Shown: piece after piece, positions 42,346 through 51,578 of the stretch
Position numbering within the stretch: position 1 is the stretch's first letter
How the letters are laid out: each line of letters opens with the position of its first letter
Assembly (NCBI RefSeq): GCF_001426505.1
Contig: NZ_LMEV01000017.1
Span: 499,339 to 563,338 of the forward strand
Length of the DNA: 64,000 nucleotides
Reading direction: 5' to 3'
From: Variovorax sp. Root473
GTDB lineage: Bacteria; Pseudomonadota; Gammaproteobacteria; Burkholderiales; Burkholderiaceae_C
Program-made: the position numbers and the translations under genes
The notes under the pieces: generated by a model
The model's database searches: none
Told to the model about the DNA's origin: nothing
The model's input: the letters and a program-made list of their open reading frames with translations, nothing else

Positions 42346-44532
42346 ATGACCCCGTTCACCCGCACCGCCGCCGCGCTGGCCGCGCTCACCGTCTTCCAGG
42401 TCGCATCCGCACAAGACAGCAGCAACGCCGAACTCGGCACCGTCACCATCGAAGGCAGCCGCGACGCGAACAGCCTGCACTTCGACGACACGAGCGGCAC
42501 GGCCTCGCGCCTGGGCCTGTCGGTGCGCGAGACGCCGGCCTCGGTCGAGATCCTGTCGCAGGACGCGATCGCGCAGCGCGGCGCGCGCACGTTCAGCGAA
42601 GCGTTGCGCGGCATGGCGGGCCTGTCGGGCGGCGGCCCGCCGTCGTCGCCGACCACGCTGTCGCTGCGCGGCTTCACCAGCCTCATGTACCTGTACGACG
42701 GCGTGCGCAGCTCGGGCGCGGGCGTCACCAACCGCGTGCAGGACACCTGGAACTACGAGCGCATCGAAGTGCTCAAGGGCCCGGCCTCGGTGCTCGACGG
42801 CGAGGGCGCTATCGGCGGCATCGTCAACTTCGTGACCAAGCGGCCCGACCGCAGCAACCCGCACAAGGAGGCGTTGCTCTCGTACGGAAGCTATGGTTCC
42901 ACGCGCGCGGCCTTCGGCTTCGGCGGCGCGCTGGACGAGGCCAGCGCCTACCGGCTCGACTACAGCCGCAACGACACGAAGGTGGGCACCATCGACCGCA
43001 ACGGCGAGCGCATCGACCACTTCACGAGCGGCCTCTTGGTGGACCTGGGCGGCTCGGTGAAGCTGGACCTGTCGTTCGACTACCTGCGCGACGACAACGA
43101 CGCCTACTGGGGCACGCCGCTCGTGCCGCGCAGCTTCGCCACGCAGCCGACGAACGTGGTCAGCACGCCCGACGGCCGCGTGATCGACCGGCGCATGGCG
43201 CGCACCAACTACAACGTCCACGACGACGAGAACTCTTCAGAAACCTACTGGCTGCGCGCACGCCTGACGGGGCAGGCGGGCGGCGGCTGGTCGTGGCGCA
43301 ACGAGTTCTCGGCCAACCAATCGAAGCGCATGTTCCGCAATTCCGAAAGCGCGACCTTCGTGCCGCCCGCCAGCATCGCGCGCGACCAGACGCTCATCAC
43401 GCACGACCAGGACTTCTGGCTCGACCGCTTCGACGCCACGCACAAGGGAAAGATCGCTGGCCTGGACAACCGCTTCGTCGTCGGCGGCGAGTACAGCGAA
43501 ACACGCTTCGGCAGCCAGCGCCGCTTTTCCAACAGCAGCCCCGCCACCGCCGCGCAGCTGCGCGTGCCCGTGTTCGACCCGTACACCGGCTACTTCGACG
43601 ACAACCCCGCGCTGACCACCGGCGCGGGCAACCGCGCCGACACCTTCTCGCGCGTGAAGGTCACCTCGGTCTTCGTGGAAGACGCGCTCAAGCCGATGCG
43701 CGACCTCACGCTGGTCGGCGGCCTGCGCCACGACCGCACCGAGGTCGACCGCCGCATCTGGGACCTGAACGCAGGCAGTGTCTCGCGCTTCGGTGCGAGC
43801 TACCGCGCCACCTCGGGGCGCCTCGGCGCGGTGTACGACCTGTCGCCGCAATCGAGTGTCTACGCGCAGTACACCAACGCCACGCTGCCGGTGGGTTCGC
43901 TCTTCCTTCTGTCGGCTTCCAACGCGGCGTTTCCGATGTCGCGCGGCAAGCAGGCCGAGGTGGGCTTCAAGCAGAGCCTGCCCGCGGCCAACCTGGAGTG
44001 GACCGCCGCGCTGTACAAGATCGAACTCGACAACGTGCTCTCGCGCGACCCGAACAACGCCGCCACCACCGTGAACAACGGCCGCCAGTCGTCGCGCGGC
44101 CTCGAGCTGTCGGCCGTGTGGAGGCCCACGCGCGAATGGACGCTGGCGGGCAACCTGGCGGCACTCGATGCGCGCTTCGACACGCTGGTCGAAGCCGGCA
44201 ACGTCTCGCGCGTGGGCAAGACCCCGCCGAACGTGCCCGAGCGCATGGCCAATGTCTTCGCCACCTACCGGCCCGACGGCTCGAAGTTCGAGTACTTCGC
44301 CTCGCTCAATCACACCGGGCCGATGTACACCGACAACGCCAACCAGATCCGCATCAACGGCTTCACCACGGTCGACGCGGCCGTGAGCTACCGCCTGAAG
44401 AACGCGCTGCTGAGCTTTCGCGTGCGCAACCTGACGGACCGGCTCTACGCCACCTGGACCGGCCGCGCCCCGAGCCAGGTGCTGCTGGCACCGCGGCGGA
44501 CCTTCGAGGTGTCGGCGAAGTTCGATTTCTAA
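42346..44532 (+). CDS. TonB-dependent outer-membrane receptor
   Basis: A 728-residue receptor. Signal peptide ends near Ala22 (VFQVASA-QDSSN). The TonB box region VTIEGSR, plug motifs (RETPASVEILSQDAI, ALRGMAGLSGG, IEVLKGPASVLDGEGAIGG) and a 22-strand barrel follow, ending with the expected terminal Phe (FEVSAKFDF). It is of the siderophore-receptor subclass (VLDGEGAIGGIVNFVTKRP). Gene starts 26 bases after the second permease. Ligand could be a metallophore; zinc is suggested by the operon head. Confidence 0.9.
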   Translation: MTPFTRTAAALAALTVFQVASAQDSSNAELGTVTIEGSRDANSLHFDDTSGTASRLGLSVRETPASVEILSQDAIAQRGARTFSEALRGMAGLSGGGPPSSPTTLSLRGFTSLMYLYDGVRSSGAGVTNRVQDTWNYERIEVLKGPASVLDGEGAIGGIVNFVTKRPDRSNPHKEALLSYGSYGSTRAAFGFGGALDEASAYRLDYSRNDTKVGTIDRNGERIDHFTSGLLVDLGGSVKLDLSFDYLRDDNDAYWGTPLVPRSFATQPTNVVSTPDGRVIDRRMARTNYNVHDDENSSETYWLRARLTGQAGGGWSWRNEFSANQSKRMFRNSESATFVPPASIARDQTLITHDQDFWLDRFDATHKGKIAGLDNRFVVGGEYSETRFGSQRRFSNSSPATAAQLRVPVFDPYTGYFDDNPALTTGAGNRADTFSRVKVTSVFVEDALKPMRDLTLVGGLRHDRTEVDRRIWDLNAGSVSRFGASYRATSGRLGAVYDLSPQSSVYAQYTNATLPVGSLFLLSASNAAFPMSRGKQAEVGFKQSLPAANLEWTAALYKIELDNVLSRDPNNAATTVNNGRQSSRGLELSAVWRPTREWTLAGNLAALDARFDTLVEAGNVSRVGKTPPNVPERMANVFATYRPDGSKFEYFASLNHTGPMYTDNANQIRINGFTTVDAAVSYRLKNALLSFRVRNLTDRLYATWTGRAPSQVLLAPRRTFEVSAKFDF

Positions 44533-44556
44533 CGACGACGCCGCTGCGGTGCGCGC

Positions 44557-46185
44557 TCAGCGCATCTGCAGCCGGGCGTCCTTCGGATAGCCGATCGTGT
44601 AGTCCGCCGACACGCGCGCCGTCTGCCCCGCGTCCAGGTCGAAGCGCCACATCGCCAGCCCCGGCTGCTTGTTCCACGCCTGCTCGGCCGGCTGCGGCGA
44701 GAAGCGCGTGGTCACGCGCACCTGCTCGTCGACCGACACCGGCGCGGCCTCCAGCACCTGCACCGCGATCGGCGTGCGGTGGCGGTTCTCGACCACGTAG
44801 GCGCGCTGCACCTGGCGCTCGGCGCGCGAACCGGCGAAGCCGCCCGAGCCCTGGTTGTCGCGCTCCGGCTCGACCTGCACGCGCACCAGTTCGTCGCGGC
44901 CGAACGAGAGCGTGAGCTTCGCGTCGCTCGGCGCGTTCCAGCGGCCCTGGCCGACGAAGTTGCCGTCGCGGTACAGCTGCATCGGGCCGGTCGGCCAGAC
45001 GCCCGAGGGCTGCGCCATCTCGGCGACCAGGAAGGCGCTCGGGTCCACGCGCGGGCTGGTGCGCGCGGCGAGCTGCGCCGTGTCTTCATGCTGGCCCAGT
45101 GCCAGGGTCACGCGCTGTCCGTTGGAAGGCACGTCGATGCTTTGCGGCACGGCGAATTCGGTGGCGAAGCTGTTGTCGAACACGCTCACGTCGAACAGCG
45201 GCTCGCGTGCGCGCTCCATGGCCATCTTGCGGTCGGCGGCAATGGGCGAGGGGGCGGCGGCCATCGGCGCGGCCATGTACGCCGACTCGGCGTTCGCGCG
45301 CGGCGGCGGCTCGATGCCGATGCGCCACGCGCCCGGCGTGCGCCCCGTGGTCTCGCGGCGCGGCTGGCCAGTGGACAGCACCAGCTTCACGCCGCGCCAG
45401 TCCTCGCCCGTGGCTTGCGCCACCAGCGCCTGGCGCTCGATGCGCACCTTGCGCGTCGTGGTGTCGAGCAGCGCGCGGTAGCTCGGCGTCCAGCCCGGGC
45501 CGGCGACCTGGTAGCTGAGCTTCACGTCGGCGTCGGCACTCGCGGCCAGCGTGACGGTGACGGCCCTCACCTGCGCGCCCTGGCCCTGCGTGCGGCCACG
45601 TTCGGCCAGCAGTGGCTTGAGTTGGCGGTCGAGGTCGGTCTGCTGGCGCTGGATCTGGTGCTGCTTGAGCAGCGCGTCCTGGCCCGAGCGGCGCATCGCC
45701 TCGGTCATGGCCGCGAGGTTGCGCGCGTCCGTCGGCGCACGCGCGCCGGGGCCCGACTCGCCGCCCGACAGCCCCTTGAGATACCCCGTGACCATGCCCA
45801 GCGCATCGGTCTCGGCCTGCAGCGCGGCCTTCTGGTCTTCGAGCTCGCGGATGCGGCCGTCGAGCGCGCTGGTCGCGCAGTGGGCCGAGAGCTCGCGCGC
45901 CTCGCTGAGCACCGAGGTCTCGCCCACGCGCACCGCCGCGCCGGCCGACACCTGCAGGCTCTGCACGTCGAGCCCGGCCGGCAGGCAGGCGAAGGTGACC
46001 GAGCGGCTGCCCGCCGCGACGCGCGCCACGCGCTCCACCGTGGCGCTGCCGGGGTAGACCTTGACCTGGGTGATGCGCGAGGCATCGGCCTGCAGCTGCG
46101 CGTGGGCGCCAGCGCCCGCGGTCAGCCAGAAAGCGGCGAGGGCTGTGGCGCGCAGGAGGGGACGGGCGGTGAACGGTATGTGCAT
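44557..46185 (-). CDS. MuiA-like DUF4139 protein
   Basis: A 542-residue exported protein, signal peptide up to GAGAHA (about residue 28). DUF4140-type N-terminal part (ITQVKVYPGSATVERVARV) and C-terminal DUF4139 domain (ASADADVKLSYQVAGPGWTPSYRALLDT). Coiled-coil potential at 110-190. Function is unknown; the mucoidy-inhibitor name is historical. Converges on the TonB receptor gene. Confidence 0.85.
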   Translation of the reverse strand: MHIPFTARPLLRATALAAFWLTAGAGAHAQLQADASRITQVKVYPGSATVERVARVAAGSRSVTFACLPAGLDVQSLQVSAGAAVRVGETSVLSEARELSAHCATSALDGRIRELEDQKAALQAETDALGMVTGYLKGLSGGESGPGARAPTDARNLAAMTEAMRRSGQDALLKQHQIQRQQTDLDRQLKPLLAERGRTQGQGAQVRAVTVTLAASADADVKLSYQVAGPGWTPSYRALLDTTTRKVRIERQALVAQATGEDWRGVKLVLSTGQPRRETTGRTPGAWRIGIEPPPRANAESAYMAAPMAAAPSPIAADRKMAMERAREPLFDVSVFDNSFATEFAVPQSIDVPSNGQRVTLALGQHEDTAQLAARTSPRVDPSAFLVAEMAQPSGVWPTGPMQLYRDGNFVGQGRWNAPSDAKLTLSFGRDELVRVQVEPERDNQGSGGFAGSRAERQVQRAYVVENRHRTPIAVQVLEAAPVSVDEQVRVTTRFSPQPAEQAWNKQPGLAMWRFDLDAGQTARVSADYTIGYPKDARLQMR

Positions 46186-46424
46186 GGAAAGCCTTCCGGA
46201 AGAAAGTCGGTGACGAATCTCCGCTTCTACGGACCAGGCAGGCGAACGGGGTTAAGGCGTTGCGAAGTTTTTTTCATGACGCCGATGTGACGCGGGTGCG
46301 CTGCTGTCGCGCAGGCATCTGCCGGCGGCGAACCGGTCTCCCAAGAGACGGTGCGCGGCGGCTCCGCTTCCTAGAGTGGGTCTCGCCTTCCATCCATTGA
46401 TTCACCCTGAAAGGACACCCCCCC

Positions 46425-46871
46425 ATGCTCGACACGATCCAGGCCATCAACCGTTCGGCCGCCTTCAATCGCTGGGCCGGCTTCGACGTCACCCAGGCCG
46501 CCGACGGGCAGGCCGAACTGCGCATGAAATGGCGCGAGGAAGACATGGGCCAGTACACCGGCTTCCTGCACGCGGGCATGATCGCCGCGCTGCTCGATAC
46601 CGTGAGCGGCTTCGCGGCCGCCACCGTGGCGGGCCGCGTGCTGGCCTCGCACTTTTCGATCAACTGCATTTCGCCCGCGATAGGCGAAGCCTTCGTGGCG
46701 CGCGGGCGCGTGGTGAAGGCGGGGCGCAAGCAGGTGTTCGTCGGCGCCGAACTGTTCGCGCAACCCGAGGGCCAGGGCGAAGACAAGCTCAAGCTCGTGG
46801 CGACGGCGAACGCCATCCTGGTGCCGGTGGACGAGGCAGCGACGACGCCGAAGCCGAAGCAGGCGGCGTGA
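46425..46871 (+). CDS. PaaI-family hotdog thioesterase
   Basis: A 148-residue hotdog-fold protein: FNRWAGFDVTQAADGQAELRM, YTGFLHAGMIAALLDTVSGFAA with the family's HxGxxxxLxD pattern, and FSINCISPAIGE. Likely hydrolyses an aryl- or acyl-CoA. Its end overlaps the convergent acyltransferase gene by 83 bases. Confidence 0.88.
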   Translation: MLDTIQAINRSAAFNRWAGFDVTQAADGQAELRMKWREEDMGQYTGFLHAGMIAALLDTVSGFAAATVAGRVLASHFSINCISPAIGEAFVARGRVVKAGRKQVFVGAELFAQPEGQGEDKLKLVATANAILVPVDEAATTPKPKQAA

Positions 46872-48048
46872 CCACCGCGGGCTCGGCGTCGAACTTGCGC
46901 TTCAGCCCGAAGAGCGGCCGCAGCCAGCCGACGCGGCGGATCAGCCCATCGGTCAGCAGCCAGCAGCCGGCCATCGTCACGGCGATCAGCGCCATCGGTT
47001 CCCACACCGGACCGAGCGCGAGCGGTGCGAGCAGCGCCACGCCGGCGACGATCAGCGTCTGGTGCAGCATGTACCAGGGGTAGACCGACGCGTTGGCCCA
47101 GCGCAACCACGGCCAGGGGCGGTTCAGGTGGCGATGGCCATGGCCCAGGATCGTGGCGACCGCGAGCCACAGGTAGGCATTGCGCAGCACGTCCATCAGC
47201 AGCCCCGTGGGCGGAGCCTTGGCGCCGACGCGCAAGGCGATGAACGCGCCGATCGCCGCCACGGCCAGCAGCAGCGACATGCGGCGCAGCCGTTCGAGTT
47301 CGCGCCAGATGCCCGTGTCCACACCCATCCAGTAGCCGTAGAGGAAGACGGTGAAGTAGATGCTGTGCAGGTGGAAGTCCCACACCAGGTTGTGCGTGGC
47401 CGGAAAGTGCCGCGCCAGCAGCACCGTCCACGCCAGCAGCGGCAGTGCCGGCAGCACCAGCAGCTGCCAGCCGCGCAGCCCGTTGAAGCGCCGCCGCACC
47501 CACTGGCCGGCCGCCGAGCGCCACAGCGGCAGCGTCAGCGCGACCCCCGCCGTGTAGAGAAACAGGTAGGGCAGGTACCAGAGGTGGTTCCAGGTGATGC
47601 CGAACTCCGCCCCCGCGAACGCGCCCTTGGACCACGGTGCGCCCATCGACAGGTAGCGCAGCAGAAAGGTGCCCAAGCCCGGCGCCACCAGCCCGCGCGC
47701 CACGCCCTCGGCATACGCCTGGTAGGGCACGACCACCGCCATGCCGAAGGCCAGCGGCAGCATCAGCCGCAGGCCCCGGCCGCGCAGCAGGCCCCAGGTG
47801 CCCTGGCCGCGGCTCAGGAAGCCGAGCGACACGCCCGAGATCAGGAACACCAGGTCCATGCGCCACAGGTTCAGCACCCGCATCGGCCACGGCAGCCACT
47901 CGGCCGCGTGCGGACTCTTGAGGTGCCAGGGCCAGTCGGCCACGTAGTACATGCCCACGTGATAGAGGATGACGAGCAGGAAGGCGAGGGCGCGCAGGGC
48001 GTCGATGTCGTGGCGGCGCTGCGTCGTGGGAACGGAATCGGAGGGCAT
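46789..48048 (-). CDS. Membrane acyltransferase (acyltransferase 3 / OpgC-like)
   Basis: A 419-residue, ten-TM membrane protein. Opening RRHDIDALRALAFLLVILYHVGMYYVADWP carries the conserved His of acyltransferase family 3, and FLISGVSLGFL and RGLRLMLPLAFGM follow. It transfers acyl groups to glycans or lipids. Start at 48048; other in-frame ATGs lie upstream at 48081. The Pro/Ser tail overlaps the thioesterase gene by 83 bases. Divergent from the LytTR regulator. Confidence 0.85.
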   Translation of the reverse strand: MPSDSVPTTQRRHDIDALRALAFLLVILYHVGMYYVADWPWHLKSPHAAEWLPWPMRVLNLWRMDLVFLISGVSLGFLSRGQGTWGLLRGRGLRLMLPLAFGMAVVVPYQAYAEGVARGLVAPGLGTFLLRYLSMGAPWSKGAFAGAEFGITWNHLWYLPYLFLYTAGVALTLPLWRSAAGQWVRRRFNGLRGWQLLVLPALPLLAWTVLLARHFPATHNLVWDFHLHSIYFTVFLYGYWMGVDTGIWRELERLRRMSLLLAVAAIGAFIALRVGAKAPPTGLLMDVLRNAYLWLAVATILGHGHRHLNRPWPWLRWANASVYPWYMLHQTLIVAGVALLAPLALGPVWEPMALIAVTMAGCWLLTDGLIRRVGWLRPLFGLKRKFDAEPAVVTPPASASASSLPRPPAPGWRSPSPRA

Positions 48049-48193
48049 GGCGGGCTCCCGGAATGAAGAAACGGCGGTCATCGTGGCCCCCGCGCCCGCC
48101 CCCCGGGCCGTCGCGGGGACGGATCGCCCCGGATTTGTGACGAACGGTGGCCCCCGGGGATGAAATGCGGCCCCGGTTCGCGAGAATCCCCGC

Positions 48194-49135
48194 ATGAGCG
48201 AGCCGCGCAAGAACCTCTACGAGCGCTACGAACCGATCCGGCGGTATGTCGAGGTCGGCTTCTGGATCGTGCTGATGGCGGTGCAGGCCGCGATCGGCAC
48301 CGTGGTCGCGCTCATCGACGCCCGCGGCCGCGCTGTGCCGCGTGCGAACTGGGAGGTTGTGACCTGGGAGGTGTCGAGCCACGTCGCGCTGCTGGCCCTG
48401 GTGCCGGTGCTGGTGGCCGTGGAGCGCCGACTGTCGCCGCTGGCGCGCGATCACTGGGTGCGCTTTCTCGCCGGGCATCTGGTGGCCAGCGTGCTCCTGA
48501 GCCTGGCGCACGTGACGGCGATGTTCGGCCTGCGCGCCGCGGTGTACACGGCGGCCGCAGAGCCCTACGACTTCGTCGCCGCCATGGGGCGATGGGGCTA
48601 CGAGTACCTGAAGGACGTGCGCGTCTACGCCACGATGGTCTTCGGCGTCTGGGCCTACCGGCTCTTCATGCTGCGGCTGCAGGGCGAGGCGCGCGTGCTC
48701 GATCCGCCGGAAGAGGGCGTGGCGCCGGTGCCCGAGGCTTTGGAGGAGAGGGAGGGAGTCGAGCCCTCGGTACAGGAACCGCCAACGCCGGTAGCGCCGC
48801 CACCGGCCCGCCCCGAGCGCTTCCTCGTGCGCAAGCTGCGCCGCGAATTCCTCATCGCCGCCACCGACATCGACTGGCTGCAGGCCGAGGGCAACTACGT
48901 CGGCCTGCACGTCAACGGCCACGACTACCTGCTGCGCGCCACGCTCACCGACTTCCTGACCCAGCTCGACCCCGCCACCTTCGTGCGCGTGCACCGCAGC
49001 CACGCGGTGAACCTGGGCCGCATCAAGGAGATCGAGCCGCTCGACGGCGGTGACGCCCGGCTGCACATGCGCGACGGCACGAGCGTGCCCTGCAGCCGGC
49101 GCTACCGAGACGCGCTGCGCGGCGGCGCCGGCTGA
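48194..49135 (+). CDS. Membrane-anchored LytTR regulator
   Basis: A 313-residue one-component regulator. Four TM segments at about 20-42, 63-83, 97-120 and 143-163, a Pro/Glu-rich linker (172-207), then a LytTR DNA-binding domain (210-310: FLVRKLRREFLIAATDIDWLQAEGNYV, FVRVHRSHAVNLGRIKEIEP). There is no receiver, so the membrane part itself is the sensor. It faces the acyltransferase gene, probably its target. Confidence 0.85.
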   Translation: MSEPRKNLYERYEPIRRYVEVGFWIVLMAVQAAIGTVVALIDARGRAVPRANWEVVTWEVSSHVALLALVPVLVAVERRLSPLARDHWVRFLAGHLVASVLLSLAHVTAMFGLRAAVYTAAAEPYDFVAAMGRWGYEYLKDVRVYATMVFGVWAYRLFMLRLQGEARVLDPPEEGVAPVPEALEEREGVEPSVQEPPTPVAPPPARPERFLVRKLRREFLIAATDIDWLQAEGNYVGLHVNGHDYLLRATLTDFLTQLDPATFVRVHRSHAVNLGRIKEIEPLDGGDARLHMRDGTSVPCSRRYRDALRGGAG

Positions 49136-49221
49136 TCGCTGCGGCCTCGCGTTCCGATCCGGTGCGCGCCCTGCGAAAACGGCCCATTCCTGGGTCGTTC
49201 TGCACCATCAAAGAGCCCTCA

Positions 49222-49235
49222 GGCACCATTTTTGC
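49222..49235 (+). promoter_or_regulatory. Sigma-54 promoter of the ammonium transporter
   Basis: GG (49222-49223), ten bases, GC (49234-49235), within AGGCACCATTTTTGCTT: fits the -24/-12 consensus (TGGCAC-N5-TTGCA). TGCACCAT at 49201 is an NtrC half-site candidate. The gene starts 74 bases downstream. Confidence 0.75.
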
Positions 49236-49308
49236 TTTCTTGCGCCGACGCCCCGAGCCGTTCGGGTGCGACGCACCAAATCAAACCAAAAACCTGCAAG
49301 AAGCTCTC

Positions 49309-50511
49309 ATGGACGCACTCAAACAGGGCGCTGATGCGCTGTTCATCCTTCTCGGCGCCATCATGGTCCTGGCCATGCATGCCGGTTTTGCCTTTCTGGA
49401 ACTGGGCACCGTGCGCAAGAAGAACCAGGTCAATGCGCTGGTCAAGATCCTGGTCGACTTCTCGGTGTCGACCATCGTGTACTTCCTGGTGGGCTACGGC
49501 GTGGCCTACGGCACGCATTTCTTCGTCAGCGCCACCGAACTGTCGGCAAGAAGCGGCTACGAGCTGGTGAAGTTCTTCTTCCTGCTGACCTTCGCTGCCG
49601 CCATTCCGGCCATCATCTCGGGCGGCATCGCCGAGCGCGCCAAGTTCTGGCCCCAGCTGATCGCCACGGCGGTGATCGTCGGTTTCGTCTACCCGCTGTA
49701 CGAGGGCATCGCCTGGAACAAGGCTTTCGGCATCCAGGCCTGGATCGCCTCGGTCACGGGCCACGAGTTCCACGACTTCGCCGGCTCGATCGTGGTGCAT
49801 GCCGTGGGCGGCTGGCTCGCGCTGCCGGCCGTGCTGCTGCTGGGCGCGCGCCGCAACCGCTACCGAGGCGACGGCTCGCTCAGCGCGCACCCGCCGTCGA
49901 ACATTCCGTTCCTGGCGCTGGGCGCATGGGTGCTGTGCGTGGGCTGGTTCGGCTTCAACGTGATGAGCGCGCAGAGCATCGACAAGATCTCGGGCCTCGT
50001 CGCCGTCAACTCGCTGATGGCCATGGTCGGCGGCACGCTGGTGGCGCTGGCCATGGGCAAGAACGACCCCGGCTTTGTCTACAACGGCCCGCTCGCCGGC
50101 CTCGTGGCCGTGTGCGCCGGCTCCGACCTGATGCATCCGCTGGGCGCGCTCGTGACGGGCGGCGTGGCCGGCGCCATCTTCGTCTTCATGTTCACGCGCA
50201 CCCAGAACAAATGGAAGATCGACGACGTGCTCGGCGTGTGGCCGCTGCACGGCCTGTGCGGCACCTGGGGCGGCATCGCGGCCGGCATCTTCGGCACGCA
50301 GGCGCTGGGCGGCATCGGCGGCGTGAACCTGTGGGCGCAGCTCATCGGCACCCTGATCGGCGTGGTCTGGGCGTTGATCGGCGGTGCCGTGGTGTACGGC
50401 GCGCTCAAGGCGACCATGGGGCTGCGGCTGTCGCAGGAGGAGGAATACGACGGGGCGGACCTGTCGATCCACCACATTTCGGCGACGCCGGAGCGGGAAG
50501 TGAACTGGTGA
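49309..50511 (+). CDS. amt: Ammonium transporter, Amt family
   Basis: A 400-residue, 11-TM channel: VLAMHAGFAFLELGTVRKKNQVN, ISGGIAERAKFWP, FAGSIVVHAVGGWLALPAVLLLG with one pore His, and VWPLHGLCGTWGGIAAGIFG with the second. Start at 49309 lacks the N-terminal signal peptide of AmtB types, and no glnK precedes it. The sigma-54 promoter supports nitrogen control. Confidence 0.92.
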   Translation: MDALKQGADALFILLGAIMVLAMHAGFAFLELGTVRKKNQVNALVKILVDFSVSTIVYFLVGYGVAYGTHFFVSATELSARSGYELVKFFFLLTFAAAIPAIISGGIAERAKFWPQLIATAVIVGFVYPLYEGIAWNKAFGIQAWIASVTGHEFHDFAGSIVVHAVGGWLALPAVLLLGARRNRYRGDGSLSAHPPSNIPFLALGAWVLCVGWFGFNVMSAQSIDKISGLVAVNSLMAMVGGTLVALAMGKNDPGFVYNGPLAGLVAVCAGSDLMHPLGALVTGGVAGAIFVFMFTRTQNKWKIDDVLGVWPLHGLCGTWGGIAAGIFGTQALGGIGGVNLWAQLIGTLIGVVWALIGGAVVYGALKATMGLRLSQEEEYDGADLSIHHISATPEREVNW

Positions 50512-50518
50512 GGGCGTT

Positions 50519-50539
50519 GCGGCTCAGGACATGAGCCGC
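50519..50539 (+). terminator. Hairpin after amt
   Basis: GCGGCTCA and TGAGCCGC form an 8-bp perfect stem with loop GGACA, 8 bases past the amt stop. No clear T run, so termination strength is uncertain. Confidence 0.5.
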
Positions 50540-50624
50540 ATCGGGGGATTTGCGGCGCACGGCACGAATTTGCCAGCTGTAGCAAACTTGCCGGCGGCCT
50601 CCGATCCCACCTGTTCACCGCCCC

Positions 50625-51560
50625 ATGACCCAATTGCCCCCCGCCCTCGAAGTCCTCCCCCGCGACCTGTCCGCCTACCGCGAGGGCAACGTCGGCATCG
50701 ACTACGTGCACCGCTTCGAGTCGGGCAAGCCCGGCCCGCACGTGCTGATCAATGCGCTGACGCACGGCAACGAGATCTGCGGCATGACCGCCGCCACGCA
50801 CCTGCTCGACACCGGCGTGCGCCCGAAGATCGGCACGCTCACCATCAGCTTTGCCAATGTGGCGGCGTACGAGTCCTTCAACGAGGCGCTGCCTTTCGAC
50901 AGCCGCCAGCTGGTGCACAACCTCAACCGCGTGTGGTCGCCCGAGTGGCTCGACGGCAGCGAGGACAGCCCCGAGCTGCGCCGCGCCCGCGAGCTGCGCC
51001 CGGTGGTGAGCGCGGCCGACCACATCCTCGACATCCATTCCACGAGCCAGCCGGTGATCCCGTTCTGGGTCTACCCGGCCTTCGACCGCAACGCCGAGGC
51101 CGCCATGGCCATCGGCCGCCCGTCGGTGCACCTGGTGATGCCCGACGGCCTGGGCTCCGGCACGCCGCTGATCCAGCACGGCCAGCATGGCAAGGCCGAC
51201 GGCAAGGGCGTGGCACTGGTGGCCGAATGCGGCCAGCACTTCCTGCGCTCGGCCTCGGACCTGGCCACCGCCATCTCGCTCGACTTCCTGGCGCACTTCG
51301 GCCTCATCGACAAGGACCCCGCCGTGCCCGCGCCCGGCCCGCAGCGCCGCTTCGAGCTGCTGAAGACCTACGTCATCCAGTCGGAAGACTTCGCCTTCGT
51401 GCGCCCGCTGATCGGCTTCGAGACCTTTGCCCAGGGCGAACTGATCGCCACCAACGGCGACGAGGAAATCCGCGCGCTGTGCGATGACTGCACGATCTTC
51501 ATGCCCGCGCAGCGCGCGATCGTGGGGCGCGAGGCGGTGTACCTGACCCGGCCGCTCTGA
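50625..51560 (+). CDS. Succinylglutamate desuccinylase/aspartoacylase family protein
   Basis: A 311-residue zinc amidohydrolase of the M14-like AstE/ASPA type. Zinc ligands in ALTHGNEICG (His47, Glu50) and ILDIHSTS; AECGQHF carries the catalytic Glu. Substrates are N-acyl amino acids, not specified. Stop is followed by a short AGGAC-GGC-GTCCT dyad (51566-51578). Confidence 0.87.
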   Translation: MTQLPPALEVLPRDLSAYREGNVGIDYVHRFESGKPGPHVLINALTHGNEICGMTAATHLLDTGVRPKIGTLTISFANVAAYESFNEALPFDSRQLVHNLNRVWSPEWLDGSEDSPELRRARELRPVVSAADHILDIHSTSQPVIPFWVYPAFDRNAEAAMAIGRPSVHLVMPDGLGSGTPLIQHGQHGKADGKGVALVAECGQHFLRSASDLATAISLDFLAHFGLIDKDPAVPAPGPQRRFELLKTYVIQSEDFAFVRPLIGFETFAQGELIATNGDEEIRALCDDCTIFMPAQRAIVGREAVYLTRPL

Positions 51561-51578
51561 CTCTGAGGACGGCGTCCT

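Noticed and set aside
41284..44532. 1082-codon plus-strand open frame covering the TonB receptor
   Set aside because: Only the part from 42346 is real; earlier codons lie out of frame inside the second permease gene, and the signal peptide begins at 42346.
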